Shown piece by piece: positions 1 through 6,066 of a stretch of 6,606 nucleotides of DNA; within the stretch, counting starts at the first letter, position 1, and each line of letters begins with the position of its first letter. The stretch spans positions 1 to 6,606 of the forward strand of contig SKMM01000024.1 in assembly GCA_007121055.1 (NCBI GenBank), given 5' to 3'. Source of the stretch: Paracoccaceae bacterium. Its GTDB lineage: Bacteria > Pseudomonadota > Alphaproteobacteria > Rhodobacterales > Rhodobacteraceae. Below the pieces are notes generated by a model. It was not told the origin of the DNA, did no database searches, and was given only the letters and a program-made list of their open reading frames with translations. Both the position numbers and the translations under genes were made by a program.

Positions 1-443
1 AGGGTCAGGACCGGGCAGGCGCCGGGTTCGCAGTCGCGCATGCTCACGCCCATATTGGTGCCCTGCAGGGTCTCGGCGCCGGTCTCGACCGAAAGCGGCG
101 CCCCGATCATCGCATCGAGCAGCCGCACAGGGTCGGTCACCTCGTCGGGCGCGAAGGGCAGCCGGGCGAAGGTGTCCTCGAACGCGCCGGGGCCGGGCAG
201 CGCGAGCCGCGCGACCGCGCCCGTGGGGTCGTCGATGCGCAGGCTCTTCAGGAAATCGTCGATCCCCGCGCGCGGCACGGTCAGTTGCAGGGGATCGGGG
301 CCGAGCGTTGCCTCGGCCTCGACCAGCGCCAGCCCGGCGGTGGAGAGCGTGATCGCCCGGATCTCGGGCTCGGCGCGGGCGGGCAGGGCAAGCGCGAAGA
401 CGGCCAGGGCGGCGGCGAAGGAAGGGGGAAAAGCACGGGACAT
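1..443 (-). CDS. Exported protein, DUF4139-like N-terminal region (3' end outside window)
   Basis: A reading frame opens at ATG 443-441 and stays open for 147 codons to the left edge, so the C-terminus is missing. The start has a good ribosome binding site, GGAG at 453-450, six bases upstream. Residues 1-24 form a Sec-type signal peptide: Arg3, a hydrophobic Ala/Leu core, then an Ala-Arg-Ala cleavage site before Glu25, so the product should be periplasmic or surface-exposed. The mature part begins ITLSTAGLALVEAEA and continues with IDDFLKSLRIDDPTG (residues 61-75) and FEDTFARLPF (88-97). This order (a strand with a glycine, then 'D-D-x-L-K-S-L', then an 'L-P-F' segment) resembles the N-terminal part of bacterial DUF4139 proteins, whose function is not established. 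Cys138 and Cys143 could form a disulfide. It is transcribed divergently from aroC. Gene and signal peptide are well supported; the family assignment is from memory of the pattern and is moderate. Confidence 0.75.
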   Translation of the reverse strand, partial: MSRAFPPSFAAALAVFALALPARAEPEIRAITLSTAGLALVEAEATLGPDPLQLTVPRAGIDDFLKSLRIDDPTGAVARLALPGPGAFEDTFARLPFAPDEVTDPVRLLDAMIGAPLSVETGAETLQGTNMGVSMRDCEPGACPVLT

Positions 444-449
444 GACACA

Positions 450-453
450 CTCC
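450..453 (-). promoter_or_regulatory. Ribosome binding site of the exported-protein gene
   Basis: The minus strand reads GGAG here, followed by six bases and the ATG at 443-441. It fixes the start of the left-edge gene and places the signal peptide exactly at the N-terminus. Confidence 0.6.
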
Positions 454-490
454 GAGGAAAGCCCGAATGGCCGGGCCGGCGCATCCTGCC

Positions 491-506
491 GCGGTGCCGG
501 CACCGC
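491..506. repeat. 16-bp perfect palindrome in divergent intergenic region
   Basis: The sequence GCGGTGCCGGCACCGC is identical to its own reverse complement. It lies 47 bases upstream of the exported-protein start and about 100 bases upstream of aroC. A perfect two-fold symmetric site between divergent genes could be an operator for a dimeric regulator, but in DNA this GC-rich, chance palindromes are more frequent. No regulator family is recognised from it. Confidence 0.5.
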
Positions 507-536
507 CGCAAGCGGCGCGGCGATCACCTTGCGGCG
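504..536. repeat. 9-bp inverted repeat (CGCCGCAAG / CTTGCGGCG)
   Basis: CGCCGCAAG at 504-512 is matched by its reverse complement CTTGCGGCG at 528-536, with a 15-base loop. The left arm can instead form a 6-bp hairpin with GCGGCG at 512-517 around an AA loop, and it overlaps the edge of the 16-bp palindrome. Neither strand has a T-tract, so it does not look like an intrinsic terminator. Confidence 0.4.
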
Positions 537-559
537 ATGGGCGTCCAGGCGCTTTCGGC

Positions 560-588
560 TTGAGCCCGCCGGGGCGCGGCACTAGACC
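560..588 (+). promoter_or_regulatory. Candidate aroC promoter
   Basis: TTGAGC at 560-565 (four of six bases of the -35 consensus) is separated by 17 bases from TAGACC at 583-588 (three of six of the -10 consensus). Transcription would start near 595, giving a leader of only about 15 bases that still includes the ribosome binding site. The match is modest and the leader unusually short, so this is tentative. Confidence 0.25.
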
Positions 589-594
589 GAGGCG

Positions 595-602
595 AAAGGA
601 GG
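595..602 (+). promoter_or_regulatory. Ribosome binding site of aroC
   Basis: AAAGGAGG at 595-602 is a near-perfect Shine-Dalgarno sequence with a seven-base spacer to the ATG at 610. It firmly supports that start. Confidence 0.8.
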
Positions 603-609
603 CCCGGCG

Positions 610-1704
610 ATGAGCGTCAACACTTTCGGCCATCTCTTCCGCGTCACGACCTGGGGCGAAAGCCACGGCCCCGCCTTGGGTGCCACCGTCGATGGTTGCC
701 CGCCGGGCGTCCGGCTGGAGGCCGGCACGATCCAGCCCTGCCTCGACCGCCGCCGCCCGGGGCAGAGCCGCTTCACCACCCAGCGGCGCGAGGCCGACGC
801 GGTGGAGATCCTGTCGGGGACCTACGAGGGGCGCACGACCGGCACGCCCATCCAGTTGATGATCCGCAACACCGACCAGCGGTCGAAGGACTATTCGGAG
901 ATCGCCGAGACGTTCCGGCCGGGCCATGCCGACATCACCTATTTCCAGAAATACGGGCTGCGTGATCCGCGCGGCGGCGGCCGCTCCTCGGCGCGCGAAA
1001 CGGCGGCGCGGGTGGCGGCGGGGGGCGTCGCGCGTGCGGTGCTGGCCGAACTGGCGCCGGGGCTGACGGTGCAGGGCTACCTGGTGCAGATGGGCACGCG
1101 CGGCATCGACCGGACGCGCTTCGATCCGGCCGAGATCGACCGCAACCCCTTCTGGTGCCCCGATGCCGAAACGGCCGAGGCATGGGCCGCAGACCTCGAT
1201 GCGCTGCGCAAGGCGGGCAATTCCGTGGGCGCGGTGATCGAGGTCGTGGCGCGCGGCGTCCCGGCGGGGCTCGGCGCGCCGATCTATGCCAAGCTCGACA
1301 CCGAACTCGCGGCGGCGATGATGTCGATCAACGCCGTGAAGGGGGTGGAGATCGGCGCGGGCTTTGCAGCCGCGGCGCTGACGGGGGTCGAGAATGCCGA
1401 CGAAATCGCCATGGGCGAGGACGGGCCGGTCTACGGCTCGAACCATGCCGGCGGCATCCTCGGCGGCATCGCGACCGGGCAGGACGTGGTGGTGCGCTTC
1501 GCCGTCAAACCCACCTCGTCGATCCTGACCCCGCGCGCATCGATCACGCGGGCGGGCGCGGCGACCGAAGTGGTGACGAAGGGCCGCCACGACCCCTGCG
1601 TCGGTATCCGCGCCGCGCCGGTCGGCGAGGCGATGATGGCCTGCGTGCTGCTCGACGCCTTCCTCCGCCACCGCGGCCAGACCGGCGCCCCGACCAACGC
1701 TTGA
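610..1704 (+). CDS. aroC: Chorismate synthase
   Basis: AroC catalyses the last step of the shikimate pathway, removing phosphate from 5-enolpyruvylshikimate-3-phosphate to give chorismate. The enzyme is cytosolic, tetrameric, and needs reduced FMN although there is no net redox change. The 364-residue length is normal for bacteria. All family signatures are present: WGESHGP at 15-21, RPGHAD at 103-108, GGGRSSARET at 122-131, SNHAGGILGG at 277-286, KPTSSI at 300-305 and GRHDPCVGIRAAPV at 325-338. The two conserved histidines thought to act as acid catalysts are His19 and His106, and the C-terminal Asp is Asp328. The ATG at 610 follows a strong AAAGGAGG. The gene is divergent from the exported-protein gene, convergent with kdsA, and seems to be transcribed alone. 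No truncation or missing key residue is seen. Confidence 0.98.
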   Translation: MSVNTFGHLFRVTTWGESHGPALGATVDGCPPGVRLEAGTIQPCLDRRRPGQSRFTTQRREADAVEILSGTYEGRTTGTPIQLMIRNTDQRSKDYSEIAETFRPGHADITYFQKYGLRDPRGGGRSSARETAARVAAGGVARAVLAELAPGLTVQGYLVQMGTRGIDRTRFDPAEIDRNPFWCPDAETAEAWAADLDALRKAGNSVGAVIEVVARGVPAGLGAPIYAKLDTELAAAMMSINAVKGVEIGAGFAAAALTGVENADEIAMGEDGPVYGSNHAGGILGGIATGQDVVVRFAVKPTSSILTPRASITRAGAATEVVTKGRHDPCVGIRAAPVGEAMMACVLLDAFLRHRGQTGAPTNA

Positions 1705-1768
1705 CGCATCGCGAGGTCGGCATGGTCGCGTGGCGCGGCACCTTTGCCGCAACAGGCTGCGTTCCTCC
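1705..1768. terminator. Convergent gap with hairpin, possible bidirectional terminator
   Basis: This 64-base gap separates the stops of aroC and kdsA. GCGGCA at 1735-1740 pairs with TGCCGC at 1745-1750 around a CCTT loop. An imperfect stem (1705-1714 with 1726-1735) lies next to it. No T-run follows on either strand, so this is not a classical intrinsic terminator. A short GC-rich hairpin without a U-tract between convergent genes may still contribute to termination. Confidence 0.35.
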
Positions 1769-2596
1769 TCAGAGCCCCTTCGCCAAACGGTCGAAGGCCG
1801 ACAGCCGCCCGATCAGTTGCTGCATCCGGTCCACCGGCACCATGTTGGGCCCGTCCGAGGGGGCGCGATCGGGGTCCTCATGCGTCTCGATGAACAGCGC
1901 CGCGACACCGACCGCGCAGGCCGCCCGTGCCAGCACCGGGACGAAGGCGCGCTGCCCGCCGGAAGCCCCGCCCAGGCCGCCGGGCTGCTGCACCGCATGG
2001 GTCGCGTCGAAGACCACCGGCCAGCCGGTCGCCGCCATCTGCGGCAAGCCGCGAAAGTCCGTCACCAGCGTATTGTAGCCAAAGGACGTGCCCCGTTCGC
2101 AGAGCAGGATCCGGTCGTTTCCCGTGCTGGCGATCTTGGCGGCGACATGCTGCATGTCCCAGGGCGCGAGAAACTGCCCCTTCTTGACGTTGATCGCCGC
2201 CCCGGTCGCGCCGGCGGCCAGCAGCAGATCGGTCTGCCGGCACAGGAAGGCCGGGATCTGCAGCACGTCCACCGCTTCGGCCGCGACGGCGCAGTGCCCG
2301 GCCTCATGCACGTCGGTCAGAACCGGGATGCCGAATTCGGCCCGGATGTCCGACAGGATCTGCAGCCCCGCCGCCATGCCCGGCCCGCGCTTGCCCGACA
2401 GGCTGGTGCGGTTGGCCTTGTCATAGCTCGCCTTGAAGATCAGCGGCGTGCCGGTCGGCGCACAGGCCTCCAGCAGCCGGCTGCAGAGCATCCGGGCATG
2501 ATCGGCACTCTCGAGCTGACAGGGACCGGCGATCAGGACGAAGGGGCGGTCTCCGCCGATCTGCGCCTTGCCGACCGTGACGACGCGCCCGGTCAT
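1769..2596 (-). CDS. kdsA: 3-deoxy-8-phosphooctulonate synthase (KDO-8-phosphate synthase), metal-dependent type
   Basis: KdsA condenses phosphoenolpyruvate with arabinose-5-phosphate to give KDO-8-phosphate in the cytosol, committing carbon to the KDO of lipopolysaccharide or capsule. The 275-residue product has the family TIM-barrel motifs: AGPCQLES (23-30), FKASYDKANRTS (54-65), GKRGPGM (68-74), TDVHE (94-98), QIPAFLCRQTDLL (113-125), INVKKGQFLAPW (135-146), FDATHAVQ (196-203) and ASGGQR (211-216). Position 26 is Cys, where the metal-free E. coli enzyme has Asn. With His200, Glu237 and Asp248 it reproduces the ligand spacing (174, 37 and 11 residues) of the metal-dependent Aquifex enzyme, so a metal-dependent class is inferred. 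The start ATG overlaps the kdsD stop as ATGA, and no clear Shine-Dalgarno precedes it. Translation is therefore probably coupled to kdsD, which makes its substrate. Confidence 0.97.
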   Translation of the reverse strand: MTGRVVTVGKAQIGGDRPFVLIAGPCQLESADHARMLCSRLLEACAPTGTPLIFKASYDKANRTSLSGKRGPGMAAGLQILSDIRAEFGIPVLTDVHEAGHCAVAAEAVDVLQIPAFLCRQTDLLLAAGATGAAINVKKGQFLAPWDMQHVAAKIASTGNDRILLCERGTSFGYNTLVTDFRGLPQMAATGWPVVFDATHAVQQPGGLGGASGGQRAFVPVLARAACAVGVAALFIETHEDPDRAPSDGPNMVPVDRMQQLIGRLSAFDRLAKGL

Positions 2597-3591
2597 GCCA
2601 CGCCCGCGCGCAGGCAGTCGTGCAGGCGGATGATCCCCTCCGGCCGACCGTCCGGCGTGACCACGAAAAGCGCACCGATCTTGCGGCTGTTCATCAGGGC
2701 CACCGCCTCGGCGGCATGGGCATCGGCGGCGATGATGACCGGGCTGCGGGTAGCGACCTGACCGGCGGTGCGGCTCATCAACCCCTCGATGTTGCGGCGC
2801 AGGTCGCCATCGGAGATCACGCCGGCAAGCCGCCCCCGTGCGTCGATCACCCCGGTGATCCCGAAGCCGCGCGCGCTCATCACAAGGATAGCCTGCGCCA
2901 TCGGCGTGTCCAAGTCGACCAGTGGCAGCGCCTCGGTCCCGTGCATGATCTGCCGCACGGTGGCCAGCCGCGCGCCCAGCTTGCCGCCGGGGTGAAAGCT
3001 TTGGTACTGCTCGGGGCGGAAGGCGCGCGCCTCCATGACCGCAATGGCCAGCGCATCGCCCAGCCCGAGCGTCAGCGTGGTCGAAGTGGTGGGCGCCATG
3101 CCCAGCGCGCAGGCCTCCTCATGCGGGGGGAGCAGCAGGCGCCACCGGGCGGCGCGCATGAGCGTGCTGTCCGCCTCGCGCGAGATCCCGATCACCGGCA
3201 CCGAGAAGCGCAGGCAATAGTCCAGCAGATCGCCCAGTTCCGGGGTTTCGCCCGAGTTCGAGATCACCAGCGCCACGTCCTGCGGCGTGATCATGCCAAG
3301 ATCGCCATGGCTGGCCTCGGCCGGGTGAACGAAGAACGACGGCGTCCCGGTCGAGGCGAGTGTTGCCGCGATCTTGCGCGCGACATGCCCGGACTTGCCC
3401 ATGCCCGACAGGATCACCCGACCTTTGCAGGCGAGGATCGCGTCGGCGGCAGCGTCGAAATCTTCGGGGAGGGCCTGCGCGAGGGCCATCAGGGCCTCGC
3501 CTTCAATCTGCAGCACGCGGGCGGCAATGGCGCCAAGGCCCTGGGGGCGCTCGGTCGCGCAGGCCTTTCCTGAATGGTGAATGTCGTTCAT
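2593..3591 (-). CDS. kdsD: Arabinose-5-phosphate isomerase (KdsD/KpsF family), SIS plus two CBS domains
   Basis: This enzyme interconverts ribulose-5-phosphate and arabinose-5-phosphate, the first step of KDO synthesis in the cytosol. The 332-residue protein has a SIS sugar-isomerase domain at about 40-185: LSGMGKSGHVARK (61-73), PAEASHGDLGM (90-100), ISNSGETPEL (110-119) and GLAPTTSTT-like LGMAPTTSTT (163-172). FHPGGKLG follows at 199-206. A tandem CBS pair covers about 212-332. Lys66, Glu118, Glu159 and His200 correspond, at a constant offset of seven, to the E. coli KdsD catalytic residues as I recall them (59, 111, 152, 193). The ATG at 3591-3589 gives a normal N-terminus, although no good Shine-Dalgarno is visible upstream. 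Its stop overlaps the kdsA start, forming a two-gene operon. A KpsF paralogue for capsule cannot be separated from KdsD by sequence alone; no capsule genes are in view. Confidence 0.95.
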   Translation of the reverse strand: MNDIHHSGKACATERPQGLGAIAARVLQIEGEALMALAQALPEDFDAAADAILACKGRVILSGMGKSGHVARKIAATLASTGTPSFFVHPAEASHGDLGMITPQDVALVISNSGETPELGDLLDYCLRFSVPVIGISREADSTLMRAARWRLLLPPHEEACALGMAPTTSTTLTLGLGDALAIAVMEARAFRPEQYQSFHPGGKLGARLATVRQIMHGTEALPLVDLDTPMAQAILVMSARGFGITGVIDARGRLAGVISDGDLRRNIEGLMSRTAGQVATRSPVIIAADAHAAEAVALMNSRKIGALFVVTPDGRPEGIIRLHDCLRAGVA

Positions 3592-3696
3592 CGAGGCGAT
3601 ACCGATTGGCCCAGGGCGTCGAGCTTTGCAGGCGCGGACCGCACGAAGAGAGCCAGTCGCGCTCGCATCTGACCGGCCCCAACGGCGTGGGCCCGA

Positions 3697-3713
3697 TCAG
3701 GGACGTCCCCTGA
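3697..3713. repeat. Imperfect 17-base palindrome
   Basis: TCAGGGACGTCCCCTGA is symmetric apart from one extra C in the right arm; its core GGGACGTCCC (3700-3709) is a perfect 10-bp palindrome. It lies about 105 bases upstream of the kdsD start, so it could be an operator or a hairpin in the leader. No T-tract follows. Confidence 0.35.
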
Positions 3714-3863
3714 GCCGGTAGGCCGAATAGCCAAACCGCGCAAGGAAATCCTCGATCGGCGGAGGCTCGGGGCAATGATGATGTCACCGCCCCCGCGGTA
3801 AGCCCATTCAATGCGGACCACCCTGTGGGCACAGGCCTCATGCACCTGCCGACCCGCCTGTGG
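3697..3863 (-). pseudogene. Possible remnant of a gene 3' end, frameshifted
   Basis: On the minus strand one frame, open from 3863 after a TAG at 3866-3864, reads a protein-like segment including VVRIEWAYRGGGDIIIA. An overlapping frame from 3780 down to a TGA at 3699-3697 reads PPPIEDFLARFGYSAYRLRGRP. If one indel near 3765-3780 is allowed, the two join into a plausible C-terminal tail. The ending, an 'FLARFGY' helix then a short strand, loosely recalls the C-termini of FkbM-like methyltransferases, but this is only an impression. No start codon, ribosome binding site or upstream body of the gene remains, because otsB begins its 3' end 100 bases away. It could equally be chance coding-like sequence. 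Confidence 0.22.
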
Positions 3864-3961
3864 CTACCACGACCGCCATCCCTCTAGGCCGTCTCTCCGG
3901 CTTGCCCTGCCGTTCTAACGGGCGTCGGCTAGCTCTGTCCATGACGGCGGCCGCGCCCTGT

Positions 3962-4690
3962 TCAGGGTCCTGCGGCGCTGCGGGCGAGCCAGGCGCGGAC
4001 CGCGGCCGGGTCAGGAGCGCGGAGGAGGGCGACGGTGGCGCCCTTGCCCACCTTCACTGCGCGGCCGCCGAGGGCGAGAGCGGCCTCCATCGCGTCCTCA
4101 TCCGTGGCGTCGTCGCCCAGCATCAGCGGGCGGCGCCCGGCAAAGGGCGGCGCGGCGCAGAGCCGGCGCAGGGCGGTGCCCTTGTTGGCGGCGATGGGCT
4201 TGACCTCGACCACCATCTTGCCGGCCAGCGCAGTGTAGCCCGGCACCGCGTCCGCCGCCTCCCGTGCGGCGGCAAGGCAGGTGAGCCCGGCGGCAGGGGC
4301 AGCCCTGAAGTGTAGCGCCGCGATGGGCCCCTTCAGTTCCAGCCGCAGGCCGGGGGTGGCAGCCGCGGCGCGGCGGAGGGGGGCCAGCACCGTCTCGGGC
4401 GCGGGCGGCGGGGCGGTCGGTACTTGGGCGCCGGGGGGAAGAGCCTCGAGCCCGTGGGTACCGATGCGCCAGACGGTGCCGGGGACGCGGGCGGCAAGGT
4501 CGCGCAAGTCGCGCCCCGAGATCACTGCCACTGCGCCCCCCAGCCGCGATGCGAGCTGACCAAGGTGCACGGCGGTGTCGTCCGAAAGACAGATCGCGTC
4601 GGGGTCCGGCCCGATCTCGGCCAGCGTCCCGTCGAAGTCGAGAAACAGTGCGTCACCAGGCGTCAGCGCCAGCCCGTCCAACCCGCTCAC
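3962..4690 (-). CDS. otsB: Trehalose-6-phosphate phosphatase
   Basis: OtsB removes phosphate from trehalose-6-phosphate to give trehalose, the second step of the OtsAB pathway. It belongs to the HAD phosphatase superfamily and is cytosolic and Mg-dependent. In the 242-residue product, motif I is DFDGTL at 18-23, with Asp18 as nucleophile and Asp20 as acid/base. Motif II is ISGRD at 57-61. GTHGLE lies at 77-82 in the cap region. EVKPIAANKG at 162-171 carries the motif III Lys170, and motif IV is GDDATDED at 192-199. Length is typical for a bacterial OtsB. The start is GTG at 4690-4688, overlapping the otsA stop as GTGA; a GAGG lies about eight bases upstream. Overlap and order suggest translational coupling with otsA. 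All catalytic residues are present. Confidence 0.96.
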   Translation of the reverse strand: MSGLDGLALTPGDALFLDFDGTLAEIGPDPDAICLSDDTAVHLGQLASRLGGAVAVISGRDLRDLAARVPGTVWRIGTHGLEALPPGAQVPTAPPPAPETVLAPLRRAAAATPGLRLELKGPIAALHFRAAPAAGLTCLAAAREAADAVPGYTALAGKMVVEVKPIAANKGTALRRLCAAPPFAGRRPLMLGDDATDEDAMEAALALGGRAVKVGKGATVALLRAPDPAAVRAWLARSAAGP

Positions 4691-6066
4691 GGCACCGCCT
4701 CGGTCATGCCGTCGAGCGCGGCAAGGAACGACCGGCGCCAGGCGGCGACGTCATTCTGGTGCACGCCGGCGTTCAGCACCTGCCAGCGGTCGAGCCGCTC
4801 GTCGGCCGGCATTTCCAGCGCCCGGCGAATCGCATCGGCGGTACCGGTGATATCATGGGGGTTCACCAGAAGGGCCGCGTCCATCGCCTCGGCAGCGCCG
4901 GCGAAATGGGACAGGATCAGCACGCCCGGGTCGGCCGGATCCTGAGCGGCGACGTATTCCTTGGCCACAAGGTTCATGCCGTCATGGAGCGGCGTGACCA
5001 GGCCCACCCGCGCCAGCCGGTACAGCCCCGCCAGCATCTCGCGCGGGTAGCCGCGGGCGAGATAGCGAATCGGCGTCCAGTCGAGGTCGGAGTAGTCGCC
5101 ATTGATCCGGCCGGTGAGGCGGTCGAGTTCCTCGCGCAGGTCGCGGTAGGCATCGACGGTCTCGCGCGAGGGGGGTGCGATCTGCAACAGGTTCACCCGA
5201 CCGTGCAGCCCCTCATGCTCGTCGAGCAGGCGGCCGAACGCCTGCAGCCGTTGCGGCAGGCCCTTGGAATAGTCCATCCGGTCCACGCCTATCACCAGCG
5301 CCCGGTTCTCGATGATGCGGCCCAGCCGATGGGCGGCGGCGCGGGCCTCGGTGCTCTCGGCCATGCGCATCACGTCGTCGGCATCTATGCCAATGGGAAA
5401 GGCGGCGGCGCGCAGGGTGCGGCCAAACACCCGCAGCCGCCCGTCCGGCAGCGCCTCGGCCCCGTGCTGCTCCACCATGTAGCGGGTAAAGTTGCCGACG
5501 TCGCGGCGGGTCTGGAAGCCGATCAGGTCGCATTCCGCCAGCCCGCGGGCAAGGCGGGCATGCTGCGGCAGCGCCGCCAGCACCTCGGGCGCCGGCCAGG
5601 GGATGTGGAGGAAGAACCCGACCCGCCCCTGCCAGCCATGGTTGCGCAGCTCCTGTCCCAGCAGCAGGAACTGGTAATCGTGGATCCACACGGTATCGTC
5701 GCGGCGCAACAGCCCGTGCAGCAGCCGACCGAAGCGGCGGTTGACGGCGGCATAGGTGTCGAAGGCGGCATCGTCGAACTCCGCCAGATCGACCCGGTAG
5801 TGGAACACCGGCCACAGCGCGCGGTTGGCATAGCCGAGGTAGAACCCCGCATGCTCGGCGCCGGTGAGGTCGGCCAGCGCGAAGTCGACGGCGCCCACGG
5901 CGAAGATGCGCAGGCCGCGGCTTTCCTGGGCCACCACCGCACCCGACCAACCGAACCAGACCCCGCCGCGCTCGGCCAGCGCGTCCCAGACCGCCACGGC
6001 GAGGCCGCCGGCGCGGTCCTCGCCCGGGGCGGCGGTGCGGTTGGAAGCGACGATCAGGCGTCCCAT
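4687..6066 (-). CDS. otsA: Alpha,alpha-trehalose-phosphate synthase (UDP-forming)
   Basis: OtsA transfers glucose from UDP-glucose to glucose-6-phosphate, giving trehalose-6-phosphate and UDP. It is a cytosolic GT20 retaining glycosyltransferase with a GT-B fold. The frame could start at 6171, but I choose ATG 6066-6064: the resulting MGRLIVASNR aligns with the E. coli OtsA N-terminus, a GGAG lies nine bases upstream, and the extra 35 residues look like non-coding sequence. The product is then 459 residues. Motifs: SNR (8-10) and GGL (20-22) in the phosphate-binding loop, ALWPVFHYR (83-91), WIHDYQ (127-132, Asp130), FFLHIPWP (151-158, His154), GFQT (183-186), VDRMDYSKGLP (261-271, Arg263 and Lys268), RINGDY (320-325), and TPLHDGMNLVAKEYVA (358-373, Asp362 and Glu370). 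These match the substrate-contact residues known in E. coli. It is first in an otsA-otsB operon. Nothing is missing. Confidence 0.97.
   Translation of the reverse strand: MGRLIVASNRTAAPGEDRAGGLAVAVWDALAERGGVWFGWSGAVVAQESRGLRIFAVGAVDFALADLTGAEHAGFYLGYANRALWPVFHYRVDLAEFDDAAFDTYAAVNRRFGRLLHGLLRRDDTVWIHDYQFLLLGQELRNHGWQGRVGFFLHIPWPAPEVLAALPQHARLARGLAECDLIGFQTRRDVGNFTRYMVEQHGAEALPDGRLRVFGRTLRAAAFPIGIDADDVMRMAESTEARAAAHRLGRIIENRALVIGVDRMDYSKGLPQRLQAFGRLLDEHEGLHGRVNLLQIAPPSRETVDAYRDLREELDRLTGRINGDYSDLDWTPIRYLARGYPREMLAGLYRLARVGLVTPLHDGMNLVAKEYVAAQDPADPGVLILSHFAGAAEAMDAALLVNPHDITGTADAIRRALEMPADERLDRWQVLNAGVHQNDVAAWRRSFLAALDGMTEAVP

Larger units (their letters stand above)
3592..3961. other. 370-base stretch with no convincing gene, between otsB and kdsD
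   Basis: No frame here has both a good start and family-like content. The stretch must hold the upstream region of kdsD and the 3' region of otsB, both minus strand. I could not find a clear promoter for kdsD or a T-tract terminator for otsB. Its composition looks less strongly codon-biased and slightly richer in A and T than its neighbours. It contains an imperfect palindrome (3697-3713) and a possible frameshifted protein remnant (3697-3863), listed separately. No tRNA, insertion-sequence ends or CRISPR-like repeats are seen. Confidence 0.5.

Noticed and set aside
40..585. 181-codon open frame on the plus strand at the left edge
   Set aside because: Ser/Ala/Arg-rich with no motif, antisense to a gene with a ribosome binding site and signal peptide.
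1730..2761. 343-codon open frame on the plus strand opposite kdsA
   Set aside because: Shadow of kdsA and of the end of kdsD; no family motif, compositionally biased.
2620..3573. 317-codon open frame on the plus strand opposite kdsD
   Set aside because: Lies wholly within kdsD, whose catalytic residues are intact, and encodes a low-complexity Arg/Gln/His-rich sequence.
3503..3841. 112-codon minus-strand frame spanning the kdsD start
   Set aside because: Overlaps kdsD out of phase for about 90 bases, has no recognisable motif, and switches phase relative to the protein-like segments nearby.
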